A stretch of DNA of 64,000 nt from Chrysophaeum taylorii (lineage: Eukaryota; Sar; Pelagophyceae; Pelagomonadales; Pelagomonadaceae), in assembly GCA_029834535.1 (NCBI GenBank), contig JAQMWT010000005.1, positions 124,001 through 188,000 on the forward strand, given 5' to 3'. The notes below the pieces were generated by a model. That model had not been told where the DNA came from. It made no database searches and saw nothing but the letters and a program-made list of their open reading frames with translations. Numbering within the stretch: the stretch's first letter is position 1; every line of letters begins with the position of its first letter. Shown here one piece after another: positions 53,978 to 64,000 of the stretch. A program made the translations under genes and the position numbers.

Positions 53978-54096
53978 CCACTCACCCCAGCTCTCCTTTC
54001 CGCTCGACGCTCGGACCCCCGCCAATCTGAGCTGCTTTTATCAGCGCCCGCTCTGGAAGCCTCTGCCCTTTAGCCTTTGAGTTTACTCCTAAACCC
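53978..54096 (+). repeat. ~110-bp repeat copy 2 (third, diverged copy about 53852-53961)
   Basis: Direct-orientation partner of 53043-53150. A third, more diverged copy precedes it (ACTCACTCCGCTCTTC ... CTTTGAGTTCACTCC). No protein role is evident, although one frame of the motif reads TFEFTPKP. Confidence 0.75.
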
Positions 54097-54703
54097 TCAC
54101 AACCAAACTGCCACTCTTTGACTTCTTCTTCCTCGCATTATTTTGTGCCCGTCTTCTGCACCTTCATGCCTCTGCCCCTACGTCCTCGCCGTCATAGAGT
54201 TCCTTTGCTTACCACCTAGGTGCTCCTTTGACCAATGTGCTTCCTTCCCTTCTTGCGTTAATTGCTTCGACACATCCCGCACGAAAACTCGGGGAATGGG
54301 AGGGGAAGGGGGTGGACAATGGCCGTGGGACGGTCGGTCTTTCTCGACCTTTTGCCAATGTCTGCGGCACAGACCCCAGTGTTGTCTGTCGCCGTCATCC
54401 AGTGCGACCGGAAAAAGAAGTGTGGCCCGGGAAGTTGAGCACCGGGGGGGCGGGAAAGCGACGGGCTTGGTCATCTTGAAATTCCGCGGGAGTGAGAGCG
54501 ACGGCGGATCCGCCTCGCCGACGCTACCTTTCGACAGTTCGGAGGAGCACGCAGCGTGTTGAGGTTGTCGAATGTCGCTGCGACTTCGGAGGAGTTCACA
54601 ACGCTATCCCCGCAGACACCTCGTGAGGTTCTGCTCCAATTCGGCGTTGTGCTTCGTGCGGCGCGACAACCACGAAAGATCTCTCGTCATCCAGCTGCGA
54701 ATC

Positions 54704-57700
54704 CTAATCGACGTCAAACCAGCGAACAAGTTCGTTGTCCGCCAAGCGAAAGTCGGCATCCATCTCGACGCAGTTGTGGATGGCGAACTTGAGCCTCGCG
54801 GCCATTATCTCGACGGAGGAATACCTAGGCAGGTTGATAGAGAAGAAGCAGGTGTGGCACTTGGGGAGGTAACTGTCGGGGTCCCTCGCAGGACCGTCGC
54901 CGACAGCGCTCTGGATTTTGAACTTTTGGTGAAAGTCCATCTGCGAAGCAGGGAGGCGCGTGCGGGCCCAGACAAAACGAAGAAAGGCTGAACGGTCGTG
55001 CTCGTCGAAGGAATGGAGCGCCTCCCAGAAATACTGAATGTGCGGGTCGTCTGGATGGACGTCGTCGTCGTAGTCGGTGTTGCGCCGCAGCAGATCAAGA
55101 TCGACGGACTGTACACCGCAGACCAGTTTTTCGAGCTCGGCACCGGTGTAGACCTGGAGGACGGGGGCGGGGATTATGGACTCAAACCCGGCGCGCATGG
55201 CGATGAGTGCCTCGTAATTCTCGTTTAACCGCGCAGCGATCGCGACCCGAATGTACTCCTCGGTCTCGCTAACAGACACGAGCTGCGAATGGCCCCTTGG
55301 TCTCAGGTCTATTTCTGTCCCGTCGCTCAGCGTCGTCGTCCAGAAAAGTCCGGTGGTCTCCGCCGAACGATCGGCGATCTCGTCGAGTGCGTGGCCAACC
55401 TCGGTGAGGACGTCTTGGGCCATGGCGGCGATATCGTCGAGATCGAGGGCCTGGTTAAGCAATGCCTTCCAGATGCGAGAAGGAAAATTGAATTGCATGG
55501 TGACTTTGCACCGCAACGAGACGCCAATCAGCTTGCCGATGAACGCATACATCTCACGATGCGCGCGACATGGCGACCGGGGTACGGGCACAAACTTCGT
55601 GCTATCTTCGATAGGAAGGAAAAGTGGCAGCTTGCAGCGTGTGCCCTCGACATCCTGGAGCTCGAGCGGCACTTGGACGAAGATCTCGCGGAACGGGCCA
55701 CCGTAGTCGTCCACTCCCTCGCCTTCGAACTTGACCTTGAACGTGCGCTCCTGCGCGTCATCCATGGGGTGGGTATACCCCATGCGCAGCAATCGTGGCT
55801 CGAGGAAGTGAAGCCTGTCGCAGAGCTGGCCAAACATCGACTGTGCCAGCTTGGTATCCGGTTCCCCGCGCGACCGCGACGCCATCGTCGTGAGCCGGTT
55901 TAACGAGACCTGAGGCAAGTCCTCGGGATAATCGTAGTCATCTTCTACTTGTTTTGCCTGCGTCATCGTCCGTCGAAGAAAAATGTGGAACAACTCTTGC
56001 TTGGTTGGCGTGAAGATCAACCTTCGCGCAACGCCGACCAGACTATGGAAGCACTCGCGTAGCGACACCGACTTTTCCTCGGCTCGGAAATGGTGGTGGT
56101 TCTGCAAGAGAGCGTTCAGAAGGTCTTGCTGCTGTTGCGCTTCTTCGGCAAAGGAAAAACAAGACTGCGGGGGATGCAGGTGACCACTAATTTCTTTGGT
56201 TGTAACAGGCCATACTCTTTCGGAGCGCCGAAATTCGTCATCATCAACGGTGCCTCCTACGAATGGGAACGCAGCCTTGACGTGCTCGTTGAGCGTGTAA
56301 AGGACTGAGGCGCGACACAAAAAAACTTCATCTGTTGACATCGTCGACGGGGACGATGATGAGGCAGCGGTGACGAGATCATAAGCGCGCGGCTTGTGAT
56401 GCAATGCTTCAATAAGCTCGGACGGTGGGAGATTCCACGGGCTCGCTGACCCGGACTTTCTGGCCGTCGCCTCGTTAATGAGGTCAACAATGAGAACATC
56501 AGCTTCGCGCGTCCAGGATGTTAGAGCGCAGCATTCATCGAATTCTTTCTGCGTCAGCGGAGGAGGAAACTTCCCTCCGCTGCTGCTCGACTCCTCGTCC
56601 AGCCGTGACGTCGAGACTTTTTTTAAATAGCCGAGCGCGCGCAGTCGCTGAACTTCACTAGGTGTGAGGAACCACGCTCGATCTTGCCCTTCAAGGTAGA
56701 ACCACAGCAAGCCCGATGCGACACCGATCACGCGCGCACGACCGCGCGATATTTGGACTACGTCACCCTCGGCTGTCCCAAAATGACGGCAGGCATCCTT
56801 GGACGTATCGACAAAGATGTCGGCCCCAGTGAACGTCGGGTGACGTGCAGTTATGCCCGCGTGCCACGCTCGATACCAAACAAAGGCGCGTTGTCTCCAT
56901 GTCGCCGGCACCCGCCCGGGCTTTTCCCTAGATCCATAGAGAGACCGCATCAACAGCGTATACTCCTGGAGCTCGTCGATTCCAAAGTAACGCTTCTGTA
57001 GTCGCGGGATCACGTCACCTATACCAGGACAACGGTACGAAGATGTCTTTATGGAAACTTGCTGGCCGCGGTTGTAAAAAGCGATCGCGGGGAAGAGCTC
57101 GCCGGCAAGACCGTCGAACGCGATCCCGAGGTCAAAGCCGTTCTTGGAAAAAGACAGCATGCCATGGTTCATGTCCAGAGTCACGCCAATCACGTCGCCC
57201 ATGCCGTATCTTTCCCCGTAGACCTTGACTTTCATTCGCTTGTGGTAGAGAGCCCGGTCACCGATGTATCCCCACGAATGCTCGTCGCCGCCGAGGAACG
57301 TGGTCGTATCTGCGAAGCGAGTTGCCACGCCGACAAAGATGCACGACGTCGGAGACTCGTCAATCCGAACTTCCCACTGGTTACACCCGGCGACCAGCGG
57401 CTCGTCCCCAAGTATCATCGACCACGCTTCGTTGCCGGTGTACGTCGCAACCAGTCCATCGTCGCTCACGTTGATCGATTCCCCGCGGCTGCCACGGTCG
57501 AACCCAAATACTGGTCCTGAAAGCGTGCGCAACTGGACACTCGGACCCGTTGTCTCGATGCTCGCATCACCGTCGTAATCATCTGCGAATAACATTGTCG
57601 CGCGAATACGCAGCGTGTAATTGCGCAGGGGAACCAAACCGTGAACCACTGCGTCTCTTCGACTCCCACGGTACACCGTCCGAAACTGCGCAACGTCGCC

Positions 57701-60700
57701 ATCCATACCAGCAATTAGGTCGGCTACCTGGAGCTCGTACATGCAAGGCCACGACGTGTTTTGCTTCTCTTTGCTCGTCGCGTTCGGCCATTCGACGTGA
57801 AGCGACCGCGCCATCGCTTCGACCAGACTTGGACTACAAAGATGCACGTCGTTCTCGGGCCGAGCTGTTCGTTCCGACCGCGGCGGGGACTTCAACCGTA
57901 TGTGGCTCCACTCAAGATCGGCCAATAAAACCAGGAGCTCGGAGAAGGTGTTGAGGTAAGGTGAGAAGCAAAGTCGCTTCTCGGAACGCTCGCGAGAAAG
58001 CCGCCGTTGATGTAGCCGGCGGAGGTGTGGCAAGATCCCGCTCTCGTCGAATACAAATTCAAGAAAGGATTGCGATGGCGGCACCACTCCTCCGGCTGTC
58101 ACCAACATGTTGCGACGCCTTTCCTCTCCTTCTTTTTCTTTGGGCGGCTCCTCGGTCGTGGATGAGCGAGCGTCGAGCGGTCGATGCCCCTCCAGTGCCG
58201 AAACCCATGTGCGAAGAATGCGAATCAAAGCTTTTGCCACGACATAGCGTAGTGTCAAATTGGCGCATGGGAAGCACCGCATGAGCTGTATAAAAACCTT
58301 TGGACCAAATGCCTCGGAGACTCCGTGCTTCTGAAGCCCGCTCAACAGCCAGTCTGCGAGCTCGACGTTTGGGCGAACAATGGCTTCTGCGTCCGAGCAC
58401 TTCATGTCTCTGTGGAGCCACGGAGTTGTCTGCAATTCGCGCGCTGATGCTGCTGTTTCCATGACAAGCGTGCAGTGCGCCAACAGGTCGCTCGCGGACG
58501 ACGACGACGACTGGTCGCACGACGTGCCATTCCTCACTGCCTGCCAAATAAGCCGATGAAAGATGCCGAGGATCAAAGACGCGCTATTGCCAGTTTCACC
58601 GTCTGCAGCATTGACCACCAGCCCCCCCTCTTTCGTTTGAGTAAGATCTGGAAATTGTGACCCCCGGAAGACGAAGAGCTTGAGCAACGACTTAATGGTT
58701 TGTGGAGATCCCAATAAATCTGGCAGAATCAACTGCTGAGATCCAGCATTCAAGACATGCAATAGGGTCGTCCTGGCATATAAGATTGCAAGGGACAATT
58801 CGGCGTTGCAGCACGCGCCCAGCAATTCAGTATTCTTGAGAGTGCATGCATCAAGTCCCGCCTGTTGTTGCCAATACGCATCAGCGACGAACGGCCTGCC
58901 TGCCACGCCGCGCGGCGAATGTTTTACCGCGATGCTTCGAGCAAAAAAGTACTCTTCGTCAAATACTGTTGCCGATTCTTCATTTTCCTCATCCACAACA
59001 CCTTTTTCAACGCACCAACTCGTGAAAGGGCCGCCCTGATGCGACGGGGACCGGTCGACCCTCCCCGCTACCTGGTCGAGCGCGGAGATCATGTCGATGT
59101 TGTCTGCGACCCACACCCCGGCTTCAGCTGCGTTGTGTTGATTTTCGTTTAGCGCACGGAAGCACATCTCAACGGAGATGTCGTAACCACTGAACTGGCG
59201 AATCGAATCAGCGGAGGCTATGAAGTCGGCGACTTCGCCACGCCTTGGTTCGCTGTCATTCGGCGATGACGGCTGGATGTCGTGGGACGACGAGAGTGAG
59301 CGTACCTGGAACAATCGTTTTCTCAAAGAAATTGTTCTTTTCTCGAGCTGTGCAATGTCGTCAAATCGCGCCAAAGGGTCAACTAATTTAGCCAAATCAA
59401 GAATCCGAACGAAAAGACCCTCCCGTTGGGCTAAAAGACTTATCCATTTTTGTCGTCCACACATCAGGTTTACCACCTTCAGGCAGCAAACGAGACACCG
59501 CTGTTGTAAAAGGAGCACAACAGTATCTTCTTGGTGATCCTGCAAATTTGCCGCAGACACTGTGGCTTTTACCCGTTGTAGGTTGTATCGTTTGGCTCGT
59601 AAGCAGAACTCGGCGCAGTTTTCAAACGAGTCGAGGATGTGCGTTATGACGGATCCAGCGAGGAAGTCATCGTCTCTAATCATGCCGTCCCGAGAAGACA
59701 ACGCCTGCTGCTGAAAAAATTTTAGTTCATTCGTGCTTACACGGACGACTTTGGGCAATCGCCCCTTCCAACGATTCTCTTGTTGTGGCGCTGCAGATGC
59801 CACGGCGGGAAGACCATGCGTAGGATCCGCAATGACGTGAGCGAGGGACAGCGCATCGTCAAGTGAGACTACGCAGACTCTGGTGTTTGTTTTGGTCATC
59901 AGTGCGTGGGCGCCCGGTCGAAGATAGTCTGAAAATCCCCCAAGGACACTAAGGACTGCGATTTTCATGACGATCCCAATCTCCCCGTGCGAGCCCTCTG
60001 TCTGGTCGCGCAGGATTGACTTGGCAGCCTCGTGTAAAATCTGGCGCCAGTGCTCGTTCATACAAACCGACTGCAGGAGTGCGGTAATCTCGGCAGCAAG
60101 CACCGAGATGTCGTTGAGGTTCTCAGCGCTTATCGACAGTGCTTTGTCTTGCAGCGGGGGCGTCTTCCCCCCGGGGGTGTAGCATCGCAGCAAGTTGCAC
60201 GGTAGAAGCATCGACAGCGATGGTTTTTGTTCCTTTACCGGAGCGCCCGGAGCGCCCGTCAAATTTGCAAGTTCGAATGTCGAGCTCGGCGGTGTCGACG
60301 TAAATTCTGGGAGGTGCTCGGTACGCCACATGGCCAACCCTGAGATGAGGAGGAGCGTCCGGACGAACGTTTGGCTGCGTGGTCCGGGGATGGTATCCAC
60401 GAGGGACACAATTTCGGGGGAACGCCGCGATCCTGGCGACTTTCCCGAGTGTTGAAACCAATCACTTCGCACACACAAATTTGCCAGATCCTCGGGGGCG
60501 ACTTCAGGAAGGAGAACTCGCAAGAGCCGAGTGATGGCTAGTTGAATTCGAGATGTACCGAACAACAGCATGTTGAACAACAATTCTTGCCATTTTGGAT
60601 CACGCAAGAGTGACTGCGTCGATCTCGCCTTGCTTGAAAGAAATAAGAGCGCGCAAATTTGACTGCACCACCTGTCGTTGGTTTGCGCACCTTGCGGCGC

Positions 60701-63700
60701 TCCCTGGTCGCAGATGATCCGCACGTGGATCGGAGAGAGTGCTCGCGTGTAGTATCGGAGCTTGGCGATCGAGCCGTCGAGACCGCCACGGACCCCGTCA
60801 AGGTGGAGAATGCCATCCGGCACCTTGCCAAGATAGACTTGCTGGCCACTGGCACATGCCACATCGCAGTTGCTCTTTTGGTCGAGCGTGCCGTCAACAT
60901 AGAGTTTGAGCTTTGTCCCCTCGCTCACTAAACCAACGTGAGTCCAGCGATTAACTGTGAGAGCACCCTTTGCTATCACGCGATCGCTCATAGTTCGCGA
61001 CAAACCAGAAACGAGCCCGACCTCGAGCCGAAGATCGACGTCTCTGAGAAGCACAACCAACCAATTCCGCGTTGTCCCGCGCGCGAGAATCACGCGATGA
61101 TGCCCGTTGGCGTTCTCCGTGACGCAGACCCAAAACGTGATGGAAAAGTCCGAACCCTCCGAGTTTGAGATCATCCGATCGGAAGGAATGTGGATGCCGG
61201 TCTCGGAGTTGCTAAATCGAACAGGCATAGAGATGATCTCTTGGCAACGGCGTTGCTGGTCACGGCTTCCTCCTCCTCCTCGCGTCTCTGACGAAGGCAC
61301 ATCGAAGTCACCTGGAGAATTCCGAGTGGCCCCTACGGTCGCGTGAAAGCCAACCTCAATAAGGTCTGGCTCCTCAGTCACTTCAGCCGAGTCACCACCA
61401 CGCCCGGCGTCGAGTTTAATGAGCGCTCGCTTGGCTATTGCGTAAAAGACTTCATAGATCGGTTTGAGGGCATCGAACCATGAATGGCTCGGAATGTGCA
61501 CAAGACGGACTGCGGGCGACGCGTGACCGCCGAGACTGCTTTCAGTAGAAACGATCGACTGCATGAGAAGGCGGAGCAAGTTCCAAGAAGCTCGGAGACA
61601 CTGCTTTGCTTGCGATAGATCGGTTGAGTAAGGAACGACTCCGTGAGACCCGCCAGCCAATGGCTTGGCGATGATCGAGCGCATTTGCGTGCCATACTCG
61701 CCAATGCGGCCGTTGGCACGGTAGAGCGACGAGGAGGCAACTTCAAGATTTTCGATGACGCCGTGCAATTCCTTGACGATGTCGAGGTTCTGAAGGTAGC
61801 GCCAATCGGCACGAGTATAATTCCAACCGAGAGCATTCAGTGCGACCAACAGGAGCTGTGCCTCCGCTGCTCCAAGCAGCGTTGGCGAGCCTGTCGATTC
61901 GTTTCGAATGTAGCCATTTCGATGGCTGATGCAATGAATTATGTTGGTGATTTCGCGACACAGTTCTTCGTGGCTTTCCTCCAGTGATCTTCGCAGGTCC
62001 ATACCAGTCGCTGGGAGATAATGCAGAAAGTGACCCTGAAGGTGCTTATGATTCTGCAGTCGAGTCAAGCAATACAAGGCAGAAGCTTGAGATGACTGCG
62101 TCTCGAGCGATCGCAGCAAACCGTGGAACATGTGCAGACCGGATCGCCGCCAATATGCGCGATGATAGTTTCTCACCACCGAGACTATCAGCTGGGTGAT
62201 TGGTAGCCTTTTGGTGCACTCTTTTTGTTCTTCCTCGGTCAAATTGTTCTCGCCTCCTGTGGGTATGTGCTTGGGATCTGCCACGTCTGATATGAAGTCG
62301 GAGACTTCGGTGGTGCATTCCAGCAGCCGTTTGTCATGCATCGACTTGAATAGAGAGCGCACATCGGACGACTCTACGGTCGTCCCGTAGAGCCGCTTCC
62401 ATCGCAACATCGACCGAAGCCTAGAGAGAGAACGGCGCCATAGAGTGGCGTTGGATGCTCGCGATGCTGTCGTTGCCCCCAAGAGCGTTTGCACTTGGCC
62501 AAGCACCCGAGTTTCGCCGCTGTTCTGGTCGGCAAATACAAGGAGGGTACGCGCGCTGGAGATAGCCCTAGCCATAAACGAATCAACAGCGTCAGAGTTT
62601 GCCGTGGCCCGAAGTCGACTTCGACAAGTCCATAACCACATCGTCGAGCGCGCAACAACACCCCAGAGAGCCAGGAAACGACGTGGGGGATCCAAGTGAA
62701 TGGACGACGCTGTCGCCGCACGACGCTTAGTAGCAAAGAGACGTGCTTGAGATATCAAGTCGTTCCGTTTGAGCAAAACAGCCAGAACGGCGTTCTCGAA
62801 GTCCGTTACGAGTTTTGAATCGGTGGAGCGCGCGATCTGCTGTGCCACGATTGTGTAGGATCGATCACCCGCGCAGTAAGCCTGTCGCAACCACTGGGAC
62901 ATCCAGTCCAGCATGGTCTTATCTCCGGTGACATCTTGCCAACACGCATAGGTGTGGCCTTCTTGAGTTAGAGCAAGGTCGACGTCGCGGACAGAGATTG
63001 CGTCTTCCGGTAGGATACCTTGATGCTCGATGATCGCGACACAGCTACGTTCCAACCCCCCCGCGAGCAGCGTCGACACGAGCCATCGTTGACATACCGG
63101 TTCTCTCTGCGGGATGTCGTCTTCAGAACCCACCCACACGCCACCCGCGACGATCGCGCCCGTAAAGCGTCCGACGAGGATTGCCGTCGTTTTCGTTAGA
63201 TCTTGAAGCCACGCCAACTTGTGGAAGTCATAAGATTGGTTCTTCTTGACTTGGAGCTGGAGCATTTGAATTTGCCCTGGTGTCATTCCATCTCCTTTGC
63301 TGTCGTCTGGAGCGGCCTTGAGTGCGAACATCTGCTGGAGCGTCGAGTCAAACATTTTGAGCAAATGTACCAGATGCTTGAGGAGCCGTTGGCTCAGCGG
63401 CGGCTGATATGCAAAAGGCAGCAAGCCAATAATGAGGGGTGGCAAGATGAGGCCGATGACCGACTCCTGTAGGTGCTGAAGCACGTGCGTATCTTTTGGT
63501 GCCGACAGGTTCAGGTAAGCGTGTGGCGCGTCGAGATCCAACGATGACGCTACCGTCTGCTTGCCGCCCGTCACAAAATCCAGACTGTACCCGATGATCA
63601 TCTCAGCGTAGTCGGCAAGGCACCGAATTGATTTGGGTACCTGCGCAGCCTGGTAGCGTATCTCGGCGCATGCAGCCACGACGGCTGCCGACCCACAGTC

Positions 63701-64000
63701 CTTGACCTCGGGATGCGATTGGTGCGGATGCGTCGGCACGCTCAACGCTGAAGCCATCGCCGACGCCGACGCTGAGCTAAACAAATGTTGCTGAAGCGCA
63801 AGCAGGGCGTGCCTGAGAAGGTCCTGCGTGCACACGGCGTCGCTCGCGGCCGCAAAGAATGATGACCCGCCTCGGCTGAGAGGGGTAGTCGTCGGACTGG
63901 CGGCAGCGGGAGTTGTGGCTAGAACGATGCACTTGACGAGGGTTTCTGACAACATCAAAAAAGTTTTTTCCACGTGTCTCGATGTACACAACGCGGCTGG
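54704..64000 (-). CDS. Giant HECT E3 ubiquitin ligase (HERC/HECTD4-like), N-terminus outside window
   Basis: One uninterrupted frame of about 3,098 codons that runs off the right edge; the non-ATG codon at 63991 is not a real start. In order on the protein: a helical region, a LamG/ConA-like domain (about 61190-60700, ITFWVCVTENANGHHRVILA), a UBA-like segment (about 59215-59085), an FN3-like region (about 57805-57560), a SPRY domain (about 57445-57040, EVRIDESPTSCIFVGVATRF) and a C-terminal HECT domain (about 55770-54710). The HECT domain has FEGEGVDDYGGPFREIF and the thioester Cys in CHTCFFSINLPRY (codon 54848-54850). It transfers ubiquitin from E2 via that Cys to substrates. No introns and a less GC-rich composition contrast with its neighbours. 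Confidence 0.9.
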   Translation of the reverse strand, partial: PAALCTSRHVEKTFLMLSETLVKCIVLATTPAAASPTTTPLSRGGSSFFAAASDAVCTQDLLRHALLALQQHLFSSASASAMASALSVPTHPHQSHPEVKDCGSAAVVAACAEIRYQAAQVPKSIRCLADYAEMIIGYSLDFVTGGKQTVASSLDLDAPHAYLNLSAPKDTHVLQHLQESVIGLILPPLIIGLLPFAYQPPLSQRLLKHLVHLLKMFDSTLQQMFALKAAPDDSKGDGMTPGQIQMLQLQVKKNQSYDFHKLAWLQDLTKTTAILVGRFTGAIVAGGVWVGSEDDIPQREPVCQRWLVSTLLAGGLERSCVAIIEHQGILPEDAISVRDVDLALTQEGHTYACWQDVTGDKTMLDWMSQWLRQAYCAGDRSYTIVAQQIARSTDSKLVTDFENAVLAVLLKRNDLISQARLFATKRRAATASSIHLDPPRRFLALWGVVARSTMWLWTCRSRLRATANSDAVDSFMARAISSARTLLVFADQNSGETRVLGQVQTLLGATTASRASNATLWRRSLSRLRSMLRWKRLYGTTVESSDVRSLFKSMHDKRLLECTTEVSDFISDVADPKHIPTGGENNLTEEEQKECTKRLPITQLIVSVVRNYHRAYWRRSGLHMFHGLLRSLETQSSQASALYCLTRLQNHKHLQGHFLHYLPATGMDLRRSLEESHEELCREITNIIHCISHRNGYIRNESTGSPTLLGAAEAQLLLVALNALGWNYTRADWRYLQNLDIVKELHGVIENLEVASSSLYRANGRIGEYGTQMRSIIAKPLAGGSHGVVPYSTDLSQAKQCLRASWNLLRLLMQSIVSTESSLGGHASPAVRLVHIPSHSWFDALKPIYEVFYAIAKRALIKLDAGRGGDSAEVTEEPDLIEVGFHATVGATRNSPGDFDVPSSETRGGGGSRDQQRRCQEIISMPVRFSNSETGIHIPSDRMISNSEGSDFSITFWVCVTENANGHHRVILARGTTRNWLVVLLRDVDLRLEVGLVSGLSRTMSDRVIAKGALTVNRWTHVGLVSEGTKLKLYVDGTLDQKSNCDVACASGQQVYLGKVPDGILHLDGVRGGLDGSIAKLRYYTRALSPIHVRIICDQGAPQGAQTNDRWCSQICALLFLSSKARSTQSLLRDPKWQELLFNMLLFGTSRIQLAITRLLRVLLPEVAPEDLANLCVRSDWFQHSGKSPGSRRSPEIVSLVDTIPGPRSQTFVRTLLLISGLAMWRTEHLPEFTSTPPSSTFELANLTGAPGAPVKEQKPSLSMLLPCNLLRCYTPGGKTPPLQDKALSISAENLNDISVLAAEITALLQSVCMNEHWRQILHEAAKSILRDQTEGSHGEIGIVMKIAVLSVLGGFSDYLRPGAHALMTKTNTRVCVVSLDDALSLAHVIADPTHGLPAVASAAPQQENRWKGRLPKVVRVSTNELKFFQQQALSSRDGMIRDDDFLAGSVITHILDSFENCAEFCLRAKRYNLQRVKATVSAANLQDHQEDTVVLLLQQRCLVCCLKVVNLMCGRQKWISLLAQREGLFVRILDLAKLVDPLARFDDIAQLEKRTISLRKRLFQVRSLSSSHDIQPSSPNDSEPRRGEVADFIASADSIRQFSGYDISVEMCFRALNENQHNAAEAGVWVADNIDMISALDQVAGRVDRSPSHQGGPFTSWCVEKGVVDEENEESATVFDEEYFFARSIAVKHSPRGVAGRPFVADAYWQQQAGLDACTLKNTELLGACCNAELSLAILYARTTLLHVLNAGSQQLILPDLLGSPQTIKSLLKLFVFRGSQFPDLTQTKEGGLVVNAADGETGNSASLILGIFHRLIWQAVRNGTSCDQSSSSSASDLLAHCTLVMETAASARELQTTPWLHRDMKCSDAEAIVRPNVELADWLLSGLQKHGVSEAFGPKVFIQLMRCFPCANLTLRYVVAKALIRILRTWVSALEGHRPLDARSSTTEEPPKEKEGEERRRNMLVTAGGVVPPSQSFLEFVFDESGILPHLRRLHQRRLSRERSEKRLCFSPYLNTFSELLVLLADLEWSHIRLKSPPRSERTARPENDVHLCSPSLVEAMARSLHVEWPNATSKEKQNTSWPCMYELQVADLIAGMDGDVAQFRTVYRGSRRDAVVHGLVPLRNYTLRIRATMLFADDYDGDASIETTGPSVQLRTLSGPVFGFDRGSRGESINVSDDGLVATYTGNEAWSMILGDEPLVAGCNQWEVRIDESPTSCIFVGVATRFADTTTFLGGDEHSWGYIGDRALYHKRMKVKVYGERYGMGDVIGVTLDMNHGMLSFSKNGFDLGIAFDGLAGELFPAIAFYNRGQQVSIKTSSYRCPGIGDVIPRLQKRYFGIDELQEYTLLMRSLYGSREKPGRVPATWRQRAFVWYRAWHAGITARHPTFTGADIFVDTSKDACRHFGTAEGDVVQISRGRARVIGVASGLLWFYLEGQDRAWFLTPSEVQRLRALGYLKKVSTSRLDEESSSSGGKFPPPLTQKEFDECCALTSWTREADVLIVDLINEATARKSGSASPWNLPPSELIEALHHKPRAYDLVTAASSSSPSTMSTDEVFLCRASVLYTLNEHVKAAFPFVGGTVDDDEFRRSERVWPVTTKEISGHLHPPQSCFSFAEEAQQQQDLLNALLQNHHHFRAEEKSVSLRECFHSLVGVARRLIFTPTKQELFHIFLRRTMTQAKQVEDDYDYPEDLPQVSLNRLTTMASRSRGEPDTKLAQSMFGQLCDRLHFLEPRLLRMGYTHPMDDAQERTFKVKFEGEGVDDYGGPFREIFVQVPLELQDVEGTRCKLPLFLPIEDSTKFVPVPRSPCRAHREMYAFIGKLIGVSLRCKVTMQFNFPSRIWKALLNQALDLDDIAAMAQDVLTEVGHALDEIADRSAETTGLFWTTTLSDGTEIDLRPRGHSQLVSVSETEEYIRVAIAARLNENYEALIAMRAGFESIIPAPVLQVYTGAELEKLVCGVQSVDLDLLRRNTDYDDDVHPDDPHIQYFWEALHSFDEHDRSAFLRFVWARTRLPASQMDFHQKFKIQSAVGDGPARDPDSYLPKCHTCFFSINLPRYSSVEIMAARLKFAIHNCVEMDADFRLADNELVRWFDVD

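Larger units (their letters stand above)
52843..54703. other. Gene-free region with a repeated motif family
   Basis: About 1.9 kb between the GCP3 start and the HECT ligase stop. It holds two to three copies of a ~110-bp repeat (listed separately) and ATG/GTG-led frames without family signal. A CCACAAACCCA array lies near 53523-53549. Confidence 0.5.

Noticed and set aside
53043-54096. A telomere or CRISPR array
   Set aside because: The CCTAAACCC motif is not in tandem telomere units, and the repeat spacing is irregular with unequal, related spacers.
63980-64000. True start of the HECT ligase at 63991
   Set aside because: The codon there is TTG and the frame stays open to the window edge, so the gene is partial.

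Overview
This is a eukaryotic nuclear contig from a flagellated, probably photosynthetic protist. The supporting evidence is spliceosomal introns with GT..AG ends, a mitochondrial F1-ATPase beta subunit with a leader peptide, SAGA, eIF4B, RNase P and gamma-tubulin-complex proteins, and the ciliary transition-zone protein B9D1. A bacterial-type chorismate mutase behind a signal-peptide-like leader ending near a Phe points to a secondary plastid. A stramenopile-type alga is my best guess, but that is inference. Coding regions are GC-rich and lean on GAC, GTC and CTC codons. Most introns are very short (about 35-65 nt) and many have GTGCGT-like donors, so single-frame translations break up most genes. 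I re-joined exons by hand where frame, splice sites and family similarity agreed.

Layout. 1-5.3 kb: the 3' part of an SGF11-type zinc-finger gene, a decayed ankyrin-like fragment, an RsuA-type pseudouridine synthase and an acidic protein. 5.6-22.3 kb is a dense GC-rich island: an SGNH-hydrolase-like gene starting 5 nt after a GT90 glycosyltransferase, eIF4B, a Tudor/Agenet-like protein, a MAP2K-like kinase, a Ubl-WLM-PUB protease, mitochondrial ATP synthase beta (with an apparent 1-nt frameshift), a DDX10/Dbp4 helicase and an MFS transporter. 25.2-26.8 kb: B9D1 and a CPBP-family membrane protease, converging 10 nt apart. 29.7-31.8 kb: an RPP38/POP3-like protein, an unknown protein and chorismate mutase.

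34.1-38.1 kb holds the most unusual locus: two diverged tandem paralogs for cysteine-rich membrane proteins, each cut into ten or more small exons with matching boundaries. 40.6-50.1 kb: HMGB and a coiled-coil gene starting 46 nt apart, another coiled-coil gene, a TPR protein, a DUF202-type membrane protein, a TVP15/COPI-associated-like protein and an EamA transporter. 50.3-52.8 kb: gamma-tubulin complex component 3. 54.7 kb to the right edge: one uninterrupted 9.3-kb reading frame for a giant HECT ubiquitin ligase, open at its N-terminal end.

Between the islands lie longer, less GC-rich stretches (22.3-25.2, 26.8-29.7, 31.8-34.1, 38.1-40.6 and 52.8-54.7 kb). They have no recognisable genes but carry local duplications and dispersed repeats. 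The genes are mostly independent housekeeping functions rather than one pathway. Two functional threads stand out: cilium/basal body (B9D1, GCP3) and secretory glycan work (GT90 plus the SGNH protein).
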